42,240 nucleotides of DNA from Lentisphaeria bacterium (GTDB lineage: Bacteria > Verrucomicrobiota > Lentisphaeria > Victivallales > UBA1829): the NCBI GenBank assembly GCA_017503375.1, contig JAFVTF010000123.1, positions 1 through 42,240 on the forward strand, in the 5' to 3' direction. The position numbers and the translations under genes were made by a program. The notes below the pieces were generated by a model, which worked only from the letters and a program-made list of their open reading frames with translations, made no database searches and was not told the origin of the DNA. Below are positions 1 to 8,735 of the stretch, piece after piece. Positions within the stretch are counted from its first letter, which is position 1. Every line of letters starts with the position of its first letter.

Positions 1-218
1 CTTATCCAGGCAGAATGTGTGCCAGTTTCAAGTGCAACAGTTATTGTTTTTGAAGGAAAAGGTACTTTATCGAAAAAGTCATTCAAACTTTTTTGATTAT
101 TTAGGATTTTACCAAATGGCACTCCTTTTTCGCCTTTCAAAGCAAAAATTTCAATAGTTTTTTGTGAAATGTCCAATCCGAAGTAGATTTTTTCCTGTTC
201 CTGTGATACATTATTCAT
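1..218 (-). CDS. IS110-family transposase, 5' fragment cut by window edge
   Basis: The minus-strand frame opens with ATG at 218 and stays open to the left edge (72 codons visible). The visible N-terminus has the IS110 DEDD-type pattern: an early GLDIS (first catalytic Asp) near residue 14 and LETGTHSAW (Glu) near residue 65. A strong Shine-Dalgarno GGAGGA lies just upstream. IS110 enzymes move DNA with a RuvC-like N-terminal domain and a C-terminal Ser-containing domain; the second half lies outside the window, so intactness cannot be judged. The assignment rests on the N-terminal motifs only. Confidence 0.82.
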   Translation of the reverse strand, partial: MNNVSQEQEKIYFGLDISQKTIEIFALKGEKGVPFGKILNNQKSLNDFFDKVPFPSKTITVALETGTHSAWI

Positions 219-324
219 GGTTTGTCCTCCTGATTTTTGAAGCGCATTATGCGACTTCGGTGTTCTTGGATTAACATAAATCCGTTTTTATCAAGAGGCA
301 AACCATTTTTTTGTTTTCAGACAT

Positions 325-354
325 AAAAAATGAGAGACCTCTTGTGTCTCTCAT
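325..354 (-). terminator. Rho-independent terminator (minus strand)
   Basis: Perfect 9-bp stem ATGAGAGAC (330-338) / GTCTCTCAT (346-354) with a 7-base loop. On the minus strand it is followed by six U residues (325-330). It can end transcription from the lyase gene at 487-3285 before it enters the IS110 gene. Confidence 0.8.
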
Positions 355-374
355 AATATCTGCGCCGTGACAAG

Positions 375-426
375 TTGAGGAGGGGAAAAAGGACCTTTCC
401 TCAAATGGTCTTTTTCCCCTCCTCAA
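375..426. repeat. Imperfect 20-bp inverted repeat
   Basis: Left arm 375-395 and right arm 407-426 are complementary apart from one bulged G, separated by 11 bases. Each arm carries GAGGAGGGGAAAAAG or its complement. There is no U-run directly after the stem on either strand, so it is not a classic terminator. It could be a folded RNA end, a small palindromic repeat or an IS110 target hairpin. Confidence 0.7.
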
Positions 427-486
427 GGAACAACCTTTGTGAAGAACAGTTTGAAATATGAAAGGTTAATGATCAAAACCGCTGAA

Positions 487-3285
487 TTATTTCTCTTCAA
501 AGGTGATCTTATAATCTTTTCCGCAGCTTCTCAGTTCGATCGCTGTCAGATTATCCCAATACCACCCCAAATTTCTCGGAGAAAGTTTCTGTAATTCCAA
601 TCCGTTCAAAACCATTTTCACATTTCCGAGCAAAAGGGTGTTGTCTGAAAGTTTCTGAACTTTACACGGGGTCAGGAATATCAGAGAAACTGCTTTTGAC
701 GAGGTCAGCGTGAATTTATCTGAAATGGAAACCTTTTTTTCGGAAAAATCAACACTGCGGGTAAAGCTCTTTACTCCGGCTTCTTTCGGATATGCTTTTC
801 CGAGGTCAACGGTAACATTATTCAAATCTGCCCGGATGAATTTCGCGGAATAGTGCTTCCCTGCCCATTGTTCCACATCTCCGAAAACAGGCGCATTGTG
901 TCCGGAACCTCTGGTATACCACAAGGTATAACGCTTATCGGAAAAATTGATTCTTGAATAAGCACCGTTTCCGGCATCAATGATAATCGGCTGATTTTTG
1001 AAATAAACCGTAACATTTCCCAGGTCATTATGGTTGTGAGCCTCTCCGTTATGTCCGGCTTTGACTGCAACGGAAAAACCATTGGTCCGGAGAATTGCAA
1101 GCCGGTCTTTGAACAGGGACATCGGATGTACATATTTTTGATTGTTCTGCAATTCCGGCAGATCAAAGAGAAGCTGCAAACCGTTATTAAGATAGTTTGC
1201 ATTGGAACCGAGATAGAACTTGGAATCCTTATTGTTCAATCCTTTCATGAGATCGGATTTGAGAACTTCTCCGCAGATCGCAACATTGACATCCTTGGCG
1301 GGACGCGGTCCGTTATCACCGTAATTTACAACATGATTGTTTCCGATTCCCACATGGGCAATATATTCAAAAATCGCACGGACACGCGGAACGGCAAATA
1401 ATTTTTCCATACTTCCCGGTCGGATTTTATGAAGAAGATTCAAAGAGGAAAACAACTTCAAACCTGCCTTGCTGTAATAAACCGGACCTTCATCACAATA
1501 ACCGTCTTCTGCATAATAGTATGCAAAATTAGCGTTGACGCTCAAAAATTCACGGAGGAATTTTGCTGTTCTTTCCGGATCTTTTTCCAGCAGAACAGCA
1601 ACAATCATGTTACTGTAAGAACACCAGGTACTCCAATTGGAACTGCCTGCAGCTCTGTACCACCAATGCATTTCATTTGAATTCGGATGATACATGATGG
1701 AATAAAGAGTCCGTTCCAATGTTGTACGGCGGATTCTTACTGAAAGATTTTCCATGTATTTATCAAGTTCTTTTCCGAGGATATGGTAAAGCATTGCCAT
1801 TTCTGCACCTGTTTCTGAACCGAAAAGATCAGAAACAGGACGTTCCAGCATTTTTTTCTCATTAAAAATCCATTGTGTGTGAGCCGGAACACACCAGGTG
1901 GTTTCTTCCAGAATTGCAATCGTGTGATCCAGAAGCCGTGGCATATACTTTTCTCTGTCGCCTGTCAAACAAAGTGCAAGCGCAAGAGCTGCAACATTTT
2001 TCCGTCTGAGATAATACGGAGTCTGATAGCCGACTCTGTCACCATCTGTGATAAAACGGCGGTAATTGGAAAAAAGAAGCTGAGGAACCTGATTTTCCGG
2101 AACAGCATCTGCCAGTGCAATGATCTGCTCCGCATATTTGCTTTTCCGGGCCTTTTCCCATGCTTTACGATCGGAAAATACCGGATACAGATTGCGATTG
2201 AATTCTCCTTTTGCAATTTTGTCAAAAAGATCCGCAGGAAGGGAGGAATCAAAGAAATTTCCGCCTTTCCGTTCCGGACTGTAAACGGCATTTTTTCTGA
2301 TATTTTCCTGCCATTTTTCCTGAATCGTTTTGGAATCGTTTGAAGCAAAAAGAATGTTTTTCAATTCTTCTTCAGAGATATCTTTTCCGGCACTTCTGAA
2401 ACTGTTCTGAATATGTTGAAGAATCAGTTCATTCCGGAAGTTATCAAATTTTTTGAGAAAAATTTTCCCGGCAGAAATACTGGGAGCCGTTGACATGGAA
2501 CGTTCAAAATCCCGGTACAGACTGTTCATTTTTCTGATATTTTTTGCAGAAACAGCATTGGGATATTTCCCTGCAAAATTGCGGATCAGACGCATCTGTT
2601 TTTTTATTTCTCCGGTGAAATATTTCTTTGCAAAAGCCCCCGGTTCTTCCAGAATCATGTAACCGAAACGCGACGGTGTATGAAAGTTGCTGCCTGTGGG
2701 AGACCAACAGGACAATTGCTGGGCAAGGTCCTCGGTACTTCTTGCCCGGTTGAAATTCACGCGCCAAAACATCTCAGAATCGGCCGGAAATAAATCACGG
2801 GAGACTGCAATTTCACAACAGAATCCATTTCCTTTCCGCTGAAATTTCACTTCAAATTTCTTTTTTATTTCCGGATCTGCCACAGGAGATTCTTTTTTAT
2901 TGATGATAAGAAGATCATTCAGTGTGGCATATACCTGATAATAATCGCCGTTCTCTTCTTTGGTTCCTTTGATAAACAATTCGATCGAATCATTTTTACT
3001 GGACTTCTTATTGGAAACTTCCAGACAATCATAGAAAAAATAAAACTTTTTCTCATCATAAGCTGCGCGGACATAAGATGCCGGAGAAACGTTCTGACCA
3101 TATCTTGATTTGAATGCAGCAGTCCGTTTCGCTTTGGAATAACAGACTTCCGTATCTTTTCCATCAATAGTCATTTTTGCATCTGCCTTGACAGCAGACA
3201 TGATGGGATCGAAGGTTGGTACTGCACCGGAAAGAATGTTTACAAAACATACTGAAACAATAGCAATCAGACTTGAATATTTCAT
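487..3285 (-). CDS. Secreted heparinase II/III-family polysaccharide lyase with CBM9-like N-terminus
   Basis: 932 residues. Residues 1-21 are a signal peptide (MKYSS then a hydrophobic stretch ending LSGA). Residues about 30-215 resemble a CBM9/DOMON-type sugar-binding beta-sandwich. A helical alpha/alpha toroid follows (about 350-720). The C-terminal heparinase II/III-like beta domain carries the hallmark HNHND at about residue 750 and IIIDAGNGAYSR just after. Family members cleave uronic-acid polysaccharides by beta-elimination in the periplasm or outside the cell; the substrate (heparin-like, alginate-like or other) cannot be read from sequence. A GAGG Shine-Dalgarno lies 8 bases before the ATG, and the gene has its own promoter (3323-3350) and terminator (325-354). 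It stands alone, in the same direction as the GH2 gene. Confidence 0.85.
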   Translation of the reverse strand: MKYSSLIAIVSVCFVNILSGAVPTFDPIMSAVKADAKMTIDGKDTEVCYSKAKRTAAFKSRYGQNVSPASYVRAAYDEKKFYFFYDCLEVSNKKSSKNDSIELFIKGTKEENGDYYQVYATLNDLLIINKKESPVADPEIKKKFEVKFQRKGNGFCCEIAVSRDLFPADSEMFWRVNFNRARSTEDLAQQLSCWSPTGSNFHTPSRFGYMILEEPGAFAKKYFTGEIKKQMRLIRNFAGKYPNAVSAKNIRKMNSLYRDFERSMSTAPSISAGKIFLKKFDNFRNELILQHIQNSFRSAGKDISEEELKNILFASNDSKTIQEKWQENIRKNAVYSPERKGGNFFDSSLPADLFDKIAKGEFNRNLYPVFSDRKAWEKARKSKYAEQIIALADAVPENQVPQLLFSNYRRFITDGDRVGYQTPYYLRRKNVAALALALCLTGDREKYMPRLLDHTIAILEETTWCVPAHTQWIFNEKKMLERPVSDLFGSETGAEMAMLYHILGKELDKYMENLSVRIRRTTLERTLYSIMYHPNSNEMHWWYRAAGSSNWSTWCSYSNMIVAVLLEKDPERTAKFLREFLSVNANFAYYYAEDGYCDEGPVYYSKAGLKLFSSLNLLHKIRPGSMEKLFAVPRVRAIFEYIAHVGIGNNHVVNYGDNGPRPAKDVNVAICGEVLKSDLMKGLNNKDSKFYLGSNANYLNNGLQLLFDLPELQNNQKYVHPMSLFKDRLAILRTNGFSVAVKAGHNGEAHNHNDLGNVTVYFKNQPIIIDAGNGAYSRINFSDKRYTLWYTRGSGHNAPVFGDVEQWAGKHYSAKFIRADLNNVTVDLGKAYPKEAGVKSFTRSVDFSEKKVSISDKFTLTSSKAVSLIFLTPCKVQKLSDNTLLLGNVKMVLNGLELQKLSPRNLGWYWDNLTAIELRSCGKDYKITFEEK

Positions 3286-3322
3286 AAAGACGCCTCGGAA
3301 AATTTATTTTTTTATCTCAAGG

Positions 3323-3350
3323 AATATAGCATTGATCAGGTGATTTTCAA
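3323..3350 (-). promoter_or_regulatory. Sigma-70-type promoter of the lyase gene
   Basis: On the minus strand: TTGAAA (3345-3350), 16-base spacer, TATATT (3323-3328), about 37 bases upstream of the ATG. The same -35/-10 pair with 16-base spacing appears before the LpxH-type gene. Confidence 0.6.
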
Positions 3351-3369
3351 ATATCAAATATCAAATATC

Positions 3370-3408
3370 AAAAAAAATCCGCAATCATTTCTTTGCTCTG
3401 ATTGCGGA
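3370..3408 (-). terminator. Rho-independent terminator after the GH2 gene
   Basis: Perfect 10-bp stem TCCGCAATCA (3378-3387) / TGATTGCGGA (3399-3408), followed on the minus strand by eight U residues (3370-3377). It sits 20 bases past the GH2 stop. Next to it is a short tandem TCAAATA run (3347-3374, about 3.7 copies). Confidence 0.85.
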
Positions 3409-3428
3409 ACCGTTTGTCTGTTGTTGAT

Positions 3429-5195
3429 TTAATAAAGACTCCATTCCGGTTTTGCGGTAAAACATTTCCGGATCACTTCCATATCGAATTTTTCAGTCCG
3501 GTCATAATTATAAATACCGTTTTCTTCCTGTTCGATATCAGTCAGCTGCGTATAGCAATACCCGGTTATTTTCGGCTCTTTGAGAATTGCTTCCGTTAAG
3601 GCATTGATCCGTTCCATGGTTTCTTCCCTGTTCAGAACTTCGCTGTTATACCCCCAGGAATTGGCAGCGTAGGGCTTTTTTCCCTCCGGAAGATATTTGA
3701 CCCCGCCGTATTCATCAATGATATAAGGCTGACCATCCCATGCGGCGGATTCCTTTTCCGGATCAAGCATATAAACGGGTTCTGTTTTCAGGACATTGGC
3801 AAGATATTCCGGATCCTGTGCATAATGGTGAACCGTCCAAAGATCGGTTTTGACATGTATATAACCGGAAGTATCATTGACCGGTCTGGTGGGATCAAGA
3901 GCTTTTGTCAGCTCATAAACATCGGAAAGGAATCTGCGGTGTTCTTCCAGATTGTAAATACTGCATGTTTCATTGAAAGGAGTCCATGCGATGATGGAAG
4001 GATGGTTCCAATCCCGCTGGACGATGCTGCTCCATTCGGTGAGATAATTCCGGAAACTCAGATTGTAATCCGGATTTGCCTTCTGAAAATGTTCCCAGAA
4101 ACTCATCCCCCAATCGGGAAATTCCGCCCAGGTCAAATAGCCCATTTTATCAGCGTAATAATGAAATCTTTCATCGAAGATCTTCTGATGAAGCCTTGCT
4201 CCGTTGAATCCGGCTTTCATGGAAAGTTCAATATCACGAATGATCGCAGCATCATCTTTCATTGTCCAGAGAGATTCCGGAGAGAATCCCTGATCGAGAA
4301 CAAACCGCAGATAAACCGGTTTGTTATTCAGATAACAACATCCGTTTTCAATATGGATTTTCCGCAATCCGGAATATGATTTCACTTCATCAACCACACC
4401 GTTTTCATCGGAAAGCCGATAAACGATATCATAGAGAAACGGTGTTGCCGGATTCCATTCTTTCGGATTGGGAATTTGCAATGTCAAACAGGTTCCGTTT
4501 CCGGCTTTTACAGTTTTTGTAATGACTTCCGTCCCATTATCACAAAGAGAAACAGTAAGATTCAAATTCCGGGGTTCCTGATAGAATACAGGGAAAAATG
4601 AGAATGTTCCGTTATCAAAATCGGGAACTATTCTGCACTGTTTCATTGCGTTCGGATGAACGGCTTCCATCCAGACAGTCTGCCAGATTCCTGTTGTCCG
4701 GGTATAACTGCACATCCTTGAATCAAACCATGGACTCTGTTTTCCCAGAGGCTGCAGCCCATCTCTGCCATAATCTTCCACCCGCACAACCATTTGATGA
4801 ACCGAACCGCATTTGACAGCAGAAGTTACATCCAGAGCAAAGGGAGAAAAACCACCAGTATGCCGTCCAACCTCATTGCCGTCAAGATAAATCACGCATT
4901 TATAATCAACGGCTCCAAAATGGAGTAAAATTCTTTTTCCATTCCATTCTGAAGGGATGGAAATTTCCCGGTGATACCACATCATTTCAATAAAATCAGT
5001 GAAACCGATTCCGGAAAGTTTGCTTTCGGGGCAAAATGGCACCTGGATTTTCTGTTCAAATCCGGTAGAATTTTTCCAATTTTTAAAATCTCCGCTGCGT
5101 GAGAAATCAAATGAACAGCTCCATTCTCCATTGAGATTGATCCATTCTTTGCGTTCAAACTGCGGTCTGGGATACTCTTTCTTCAAAATTTCCAT
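3429..5195 (-). CDS. Glycoside hydrolase family 2 (beta-galactosidase/glucuronidase type)
   Basis: 588 residues from ATG 5195. An upstream in-frame extension to 5291 exists, but only 5195 has a Shine-Dalgarno (AAAGGAG). Order: jelly-roll sugar-binding domain (about 10-180), Ig-like domain (about 185-280), TIM barrel (about 285-588). Catalytic residues are visible: acid/base in NET (N408-E409) and nucleophile in DEYGG (E495). RLHQ and the HHYAQDPEYL segment also fit the family. No signal peptide, so it probably acts in the cytoplasm on imported oligosaccharides. GH2 covers beta-galactosidases, glucuronidases and mannosidases, and the exact sugar is not determinable. An inverted-repeat operator lies between promoter and start. 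Confidence 0.88.
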   Translation of the reverse strand: MEILKKEYPRPQFERKEWINLNGEWSCSFDFSRSGDFKNWKNSTGFEQKIQVPFCPESKLSGIGFTDFIEMMWYHREISIPSEWNGKRILLHFGAVDYKCVIYLDGNEVGRHTGGFSPFALDVTSAVKCGSVHQMVVRVEDYGRDGLQPLGKQSPWFDSRMCSYTRTTGIWQTVWMEAVHPNAMKQCRIVPDFDNGTFSFFPVFYQEPRNLNLTVSLCDNGTEVITKTVKAGNGTCLTLQIPNPKEWNPATPFLYDIVYRLSDENGVVDEVKSYSGLRKIHIENGCCYLNNKPVYLRFVLDQGFSPESLWTMKDDAAIIRDIELSMKAGFNGARLHQKIFDERFHYYADKMGYLTWAEFPDWGMSFWEHFQKANPDYNLSFRNYLTEWSSIVQRDWNHPSIIAWTPFNETCSIYNLEEHRRFLSDVYELTKALDPTRPVNDTSGYIHVKTDLWTVHHYAQDPEYLANVLKTEPVYMLDPEKESAAWDGQPYIIDEYGGVKYLPEGKKPYAANSWGYNSEVLNREETMERINALTEAILKEPKITGYCYTQLTDIEQEENGIYNYDRTEKFDMEVIRKCFTAKPEWSLY

Positions 5196-5225
5196 AAGAA
5201 AAACTCCTTTGTGATATATTGAGCC

Positions 5226-5249
5226 AATTTCAAAAACCCTTTTGAAATT
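5226..5249. promoter_or_regulatory. Perfect 24-bp inverted repeat, candidate operator of the GH2 gene
   Basis: AATTTCAAAA (5226-5235), ACCC, TTTTGAAATT (5240-5249): perfect 10-bp arms. It lies just downstream of the predicted promoter and 31 bases before the GH2 ATG, a position suited to a repressor roadblock. Its right half belongs to a 16-base string repeated upstream of the esterase gene (27173-27188). Confidence 0.6.
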
Positions 5250-5262
5250 ACCTCTGGAAATT

Positions 5263-5291
5263 AATTTATCACAAGGAAAAAAAATTTTCAA
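5263..5291 (-). promoter_or_regulatory. Sigma-70-type promoter of the GH2 gene
   Basis: On the minus strand: TTGAAA (5286-5291), 17-base spacer, TAAATT (5263-5268). Transcription would begin near 5256, directly in front of the inverted repeat at 5226-5249. Confidence 0.45.
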
Positions 5292-5371
5292 ACAGGAAAT
5301 GAAATATTTTGAAAAATAGAGATTTTATCTGCTGTTCTTACAAAAAAGGCTCTGTCCTCAAGGAACCGGGC

Positions 5372-5420
5372 AAAAAAAAGATATTATAAGAGAAACAGAA
5401 TATCCCTTAATAATATCTTT
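5372..5420 (-). terminator. Terminator after dnaJ
   Basis: AAAGATATTAT (5377-5387) pairs with ATAATATCTTT (5410-5420), followed on the minus strand by a run of eight U residues (5372-5379, partly inside the stem). The stem is AT-rich and the loop long, so strength is uncertain. Confidence 0.6.
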
Positions 5421-5438
5421 CATCTGTTGACTGGATTT

Positions 5439-6575
5439 TCAGTCTAAACCGAGAAACTCTTTTGCCTTATCCCAGAAAGAGGCATACTTCGGATGTTCTT
5501 CCGTTCTTGTTGCAGAAGATGCAAAGGTTTCGGCATATTTCCGCAAAAGATCTTTCTGTTCAGGTTTCAAGCCTCTTGGAACTTCCACAAAGACTGAAAC
5601 ATAATGATTCCCTCTCCGGCCTCCGCGCAAGGAAGGCATACCTTTTTCACGCAGGGTGAACTTGTCACCGGTCTGTGTTCCGGGAGGAATTTCCAAATCG
5701 GTTTTACCGCAAACAGTAGGCACCTGAATCTTTCCGCCAAGCGCAGCTGTCGGAAAATCAATGGGGACCTCACAATAGATATCACAACCGTCACGCTGGA
5801 ACAATTCATGCTCTGCGACTTCGATTTCTACATAGAGGTCACCATTCTGTCCGCCGCGCAAACCGGGCTCACCTTCTCCTGCTACGCGCAACCGGTTTCC
5901 GGTATCTACTCCGGGCGGAATATGAATAGCAACTTTTCTCTGAACCTGAGTCTGCCCTTTTCCTCCGCAGGCATGACATTTCTTTTCGGGAACAACTCCT
6001 CTGCCGTTACATTCCGGACAGGTATGCATAACGGTGAAAAATCCCTGAGAAACGCCGACTTGTCCTCTACCGCCGCAGCGGCGGCAGGTGACATTTTTAG
6101 AACCTTCCGCACAGCCGGAACCATTACACGTCGGGCATGCTGCCATACGGTGAAACTCGATCGTCTTATCCATTCCGTTAACAGCATCTTCAAACTTGAT
6201 TTCAAGTCTGTAACGGAGATCGTTTCCATCCTGCGGAGCATTGGGGGAATTCCGCTGATTTCCGCCGCCGAAAAAGCTTTCAAATGGATTTCCTCCGCCG
6301 AAGAAACTGCTGAAGATGTCAAAAGGATCGCTTCCGCCTCCGCCGCCCATCCCTCCGGCTTTGAAAGCATCCTCTCCATACTGGTCATAGAGAGACCGCT
6401 TTTCATCATCGGAAAGGATTTCGTAAGCCTTGGAAATATCTTTGAATTTTTCTGCGGCCTCCGGATTATCCGGGTTTCTGTCCGGATGATACTTGATAGC
6501 AAGTTTCCGGTAAGCCTTCTTGATCTCGGCTGTATCAGCAGAACGGTCAACGCCTAAAAGTTCGTAATAATCCAT
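5439..6575 (-). CDS. dnaJ: Chaperone protein DnaJ (Hsp40)
   Basis: 378 residues, full length. J domain at 1-70 with HPD at residues 30-32, a Gly/Phe-rich linker (about 73-110), then four zinc-binding CxxCxGxG repeats ([32 protein letters not shown]), and C-terminal substrate-binding domains. It stimulates the DnaK ATPase and delivers unfolded clients in the cytoplasm. It starts 5 bases after the htpG stop with only a weak AGAGAT signal, so it is probably translationally coupled to htpG. Pairing with htpG rather than dnaK is less usual. Confidence 0.97.
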   Translation of the reverse strand: MDYYELLGVDRSADTAEIKKAYRKLAIKYHPDRNPDNPEAAEKFKDISKAYEILSDDEKRSLYDQYGEDAFKAGGMGGGGGSDPFDIFSSFFGGGNPFESFFGGGNQRNSPNAPQDGNDLRYRLEIKFEDAVNGMDKTIEFHRMAACPTCNGSGCAEGSKNVTCRRCGGRGQVGVSQGFFTVMHTCPECNGRGVVPEKKCHACGGKGQTQVQRKVAIHIPPGVDTGNRLRVAGEGEPGLRGGQNGDLYVEIEVAEHELFQRDGCDIYCEVPIDFPTAALGGKIQVPTVCGKTDLEIPPGTQTGDKFTLREKGMPSLRGGRRGNHYVSVFVEVPRGLKPEQKDLLRKYAETFASSATRTEEHPKYASFWDKAKEFLGLD

Positions 6576-6580
6576 GATTG

Positions 6581-8479
6581 TCAGATCTCTTTTTCAATGC
6601 TCTGAGCCATGAGATTGGCGGCGCGTTTTGCAAATTTAGCGGGGTCAGGCAGGGGACTGCCCTCAGCAAGAAGAGCCTGATCGAAAAGCAGTTCAGCATA
6701 TTCTGCAACCTTAGGATTGGAAGAATCCTTTTCCACAAGTCTGGTCAACCCTTCAATCAGCGGATGGGATGGATTCAGCTCAAGAATCCGCTTGACTTCC
6801 ACAACAGGCTGATTCAAGGCTTTCATGATCCGCTGCATGTGCGGGCTGGGATCGTTTTCTTCGCCGGAAAGACGGCTGACGCTTTCTGTCATGGCTCCGG
6901 AGAACCGGACATCTTTCACCTTATCAGCGAGAACTTCTTTGATCTTGGAAATCAAATCTTTTCCGCTCTGTTCGCCGGCAGCTTTTTCTGCTTTTTCGTT
7001 GAGTTCCTTCATCGCAGCAGAATCTGCTGAAATCTTAGCCTTTGCAACAGAAACAAGCTTCTTGCCTTCATATTCCGGAATTGCCTGAACAACCCATTCA
7101 TCAATGGGTTCATGCATCATCAGAACGTCATAACCGGCCTTTTTGAAGCTTTCGATATGGGGAGATGCTTCCATATATTCGCGGCTGTCTCCGGTCATGT
7201 AATAAATTTCCTTCTGATCTGCCGGCATGGCTGCAACATATTCTTTCAAAGTGGAATATTCGGTTGCAGGTTTATTCAATGTTTCAAACAGCAGCAGATT
7301 GCGGAGTTTTTCCGCATTTGCATAATCTTCATGAGTTCCCTCTTTCAGCTGAGGTCCGAAATTCTTGAAGAATTCTGTATATTCATCGCGCTTGTTCTTC
7401 AAAAGATTTTCCAATTCAGTCAGAATCCGCTTGGTAATTGCCTTGTTGATCTTTCCGATCATGGGATTATCCTGCAATGTTTCGCGGGAGATGTTCAGAG
7501 GAAGATCGGAGGAATCCACGACTCCGGCAACAAAGCGCAGATAATTGGGGAGCAAACCTTTGCAGTCATCGGAAATGAATACGCGGCGGATGTAAAGCTG
7601 AAGATCCGTGCGTTTTCTTCCCGGGAAATGGAAGTCAAAAGGACACTGTGACGGAATGTAAAGCAGAGCTTTGAATTCAGAAGCACCTTCCGCGCTGTAA
7701 TTGATGCGGGAAACAGGATCATCATAATGTCCGGTCAGATGATTATAGAAGTTGGTATATTCTTCCTCTTTGACATCAGACTGCGGACGGAGCCAGATTG
7801 CGGTCTGAGAGTTCAAAGTGCGGTCTTCAATCGTTTCCTTGCCGTCCTTATCCTTGACCGTTTCCATCATCTTGATGGGATGTTCGATAAAATCGGAATA
7901 TTTTTTAACGATTGTAGAGATCTGCCAGTTTTCAAGAAATTCTTTTGCATCTTCTTTGAGATGAAGAGTGATCGACGTTCCCTGAGTATCCCGGGTTCCA
8001 TCGGTCACTGAGAAAGATTCTTCGCCATTGGATTCCCAGAGAACAGAACCTGTTCCGCCTGCTTTACAGGTATCAACAGAAACCTTGTCAGCAACCATGA
8101 AAGCAGAATAGAATCCTACCCCGAACTGACCGATCAGTTCAGGAGAAGACTGCCCTTCTTTGGCGTTCTGCATGGCTTCCATGAAAGCCTTCGTTCCGGA
8201 ATGTGCAATGGTTCCGAGGTTTTCAATGACTTCATCTTTTGTCATCCCGATCCCGTTATCAGAAATGGTCAATGTTCCGGCAGTCTTGTTGGGACTGATG
8301 CGGATTTCCCATTCTTTGGCAAATTCCGGATTTGTCAAAGATTCAAAGCGGGCCTTATCAATAGCATCCGCCGCATTGGCGATCAATTCCCGGAGAAAAA
8401 TCTCCTTATTGGAATAAATCGAATGAATCATCATGTGCAAAAGCTGTTTGACTTCTGTCTGAAATACTCTGTTTTCCAT
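6581..8479 (-). CDS. htpG: Chaperone protein HtpG (bacterial Hsp90)
   Basis: 632 residues, normal family length. The GHKL ATPase domain has [11 protein letters not shown] (residues 31-41), DNGIGMT and [12 protein letters not shown]. Middle and C-terminal dimerisation domains follow. HtpG is an ATP-driven homodimeric chaperone in the cytoplasm. Shine-Dalgarno AAGGAG precedes ATG 8479. The upstream DNA has a perfect sigma-54 promoter consensus (8521-8537), a candidate activator site (8578-8598) and an inverted repeat that ends on the start codon (8479-8521). No CIRCE element was seen. It is the first gene of an htpG-dnaJ operon. Confidence 0.97.
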   Translation of the reverse strand: MENRVFQTEVKQLLHMMIHSIYSNKEIFLRELIANAADAIDKARFESLTNPEFAKEWEIRISPNKTAGTLTISDNGIGMTKDEVIENLGTIAHSGTKAFMEAMQNAKEGQSSPELIGQFGVGFYSAFMVADKVSVDTCKAGGTGSVLWESNGEESFSVTDGTRDTQGTSITLHLKEDAKEFLENWQISTIVKKYSDFIEHPIKMMETVKDKDGKETIEDRTLNSQTAIWLRPQSDVKEEEYTNFYNHLTGHYDDPVSRINYSAEGASEFKALLYIPSQCPFDFHFPGRKRTDLQLYIRRVFISDDCKGLLPNYLRFVAGVVDSSDLPLNISRETLQDNPMIGKINKAITKRILTELENLLKNKRDEYTEFFKNFGPQLKEGTHEDYANAEKLRNLLLFETLNKPATEYSTLKEYVAAMPADQKEIYYMTGDSREYMEASPHIESFKKAGYDVLMMHEPIDEWVVQAIPEYEGKKLVSVAKAKISADSAAMKELNEKAEKAAGEQSGKDLISKIKEVLADKVKDVRFSGAMTESVSRLSGEENDPSPHMQRIMKALNQPVVEVKRILELNPSHPLIEGLTRLVEKDSSNPKVAEYAELLFDQALLAEGSPLPDPAKFAKRAANLMAQSIEKEI

Positions 8480-8521
8480 AATAAAACTCCTTATGTTTTC
8501 GTTTTTACATAAGTTTTATTA
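8479..8521. promoter_or_regulatory. Inverted repeat spanning the htpG leader and start codon
   Basis: On the plus strand TAATAAAAC-TCC-TTATG (8479-8495) faces CATAAGTTTTATTA (8508-8521): 14 paired bases with a 3-base bulge and a 12-base loop. The bulge is the core of the Shine-Dalgarno, and the stem ends on the A of the ATG. It could be an RNA element hiding the ribosome site or a DNA operator. See the finding for the conflict with the predicted sigma-54 start point. Confidence 0.5.
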
Positions 8522-8537
8522 GCAAAAACCGTGCCAA
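8521..8537 (-). promoter_or_regulatory. Sigma-54 (RpoN) promoter of htpG
   Basis: The minus strand reads TTGGCACGGTTTTTGCT, matching all defined positions of the consensus YTGGCACGRNNNTTGCW, including GG/GC spacing. The predicted start is near 8510, about 30 bases before the htpG ATG. Confidence 0.75.
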
Positions 8538-8577
8538 GAATGATTTGAACGTGAACAATATGCTCAACTGTGCCAAA

Positions 8578-8598
8578 ATGTCCCAAAAAGTGAGACAT
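8578..8598. promoter_or_regulatory. Palindrome upstream of the sigma-54 promoter, candidate activator site
   Basis: ATGTCCCA (8578-8585), AAAAG, TGAGACAT (8591-8598): 8-bp arms with one mismatch, about 40 bases upstream of the -24 box. Sigma-54 promoters need an upstream AAA+ activator, and such proteins bind palindromes of this kind. The link is inferred from position. Confidence 0.45.
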
Positions 8599-8735
8599 CG
8601 TTACCATGAGATCAGAAGATGCTCATCAAACAGGGAAACGACCTTACTTTTTGTGAACAGCTCCGTTCTCCGATTCTATTCAACCCAAAGATGGCAGTTT
8701 TTGAGAACAGGCTCAGGAAAAGCTTTGAGGCGAAA

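Larger units (their letters stand above)
219..486. other. Gene-free strip between IS110 gene and heparinase gene
   Basis: No coding frame is supported. The strip holds the IS110 upstream region, a minus-strand terminator (325-354) and a long inverted repeat (375-426). The IS boundary lies somewhere here, but no terminal repeat could be placed. Confidence 0.6.

Noticed and set aside
1030..1401. Plus-strand frame inside the heparinase gene
   Set aside because: Antisense shadow: the minus-strand gene has full domains, start site and signal peptide; this frame has no ribosome site or recognisable product.
3347..3374. TCAAATA tandem repeat as a CRISPR-like or regulatory array
   Set aside because: Only 3.7 short AT-rich units merging into the terminator U-run; no spacers or dyad.
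5604..6557. 317-codon plus-strand frame opposite dnaJ
   Set aside because: Mirror of the Gly-rich, GC-biased dnaJ sequence; no family signature and dnaJ is certain.
8560..8580. Second sigma-54 promoter from the nearby TTGGCACAG
   Set aside because: The -24 half matches but the -12 half reads AGCA at the required spacing instead of TTGC.
8480..8735. CIRCE/HrcA operator or sigma-32 promoter for htpG
   Set aside because: No TTAGCACTC-N9-GAGTGCTAA pattern or convincing heat-shock -35/-10 was found; only the sigma-54 boxes fit.
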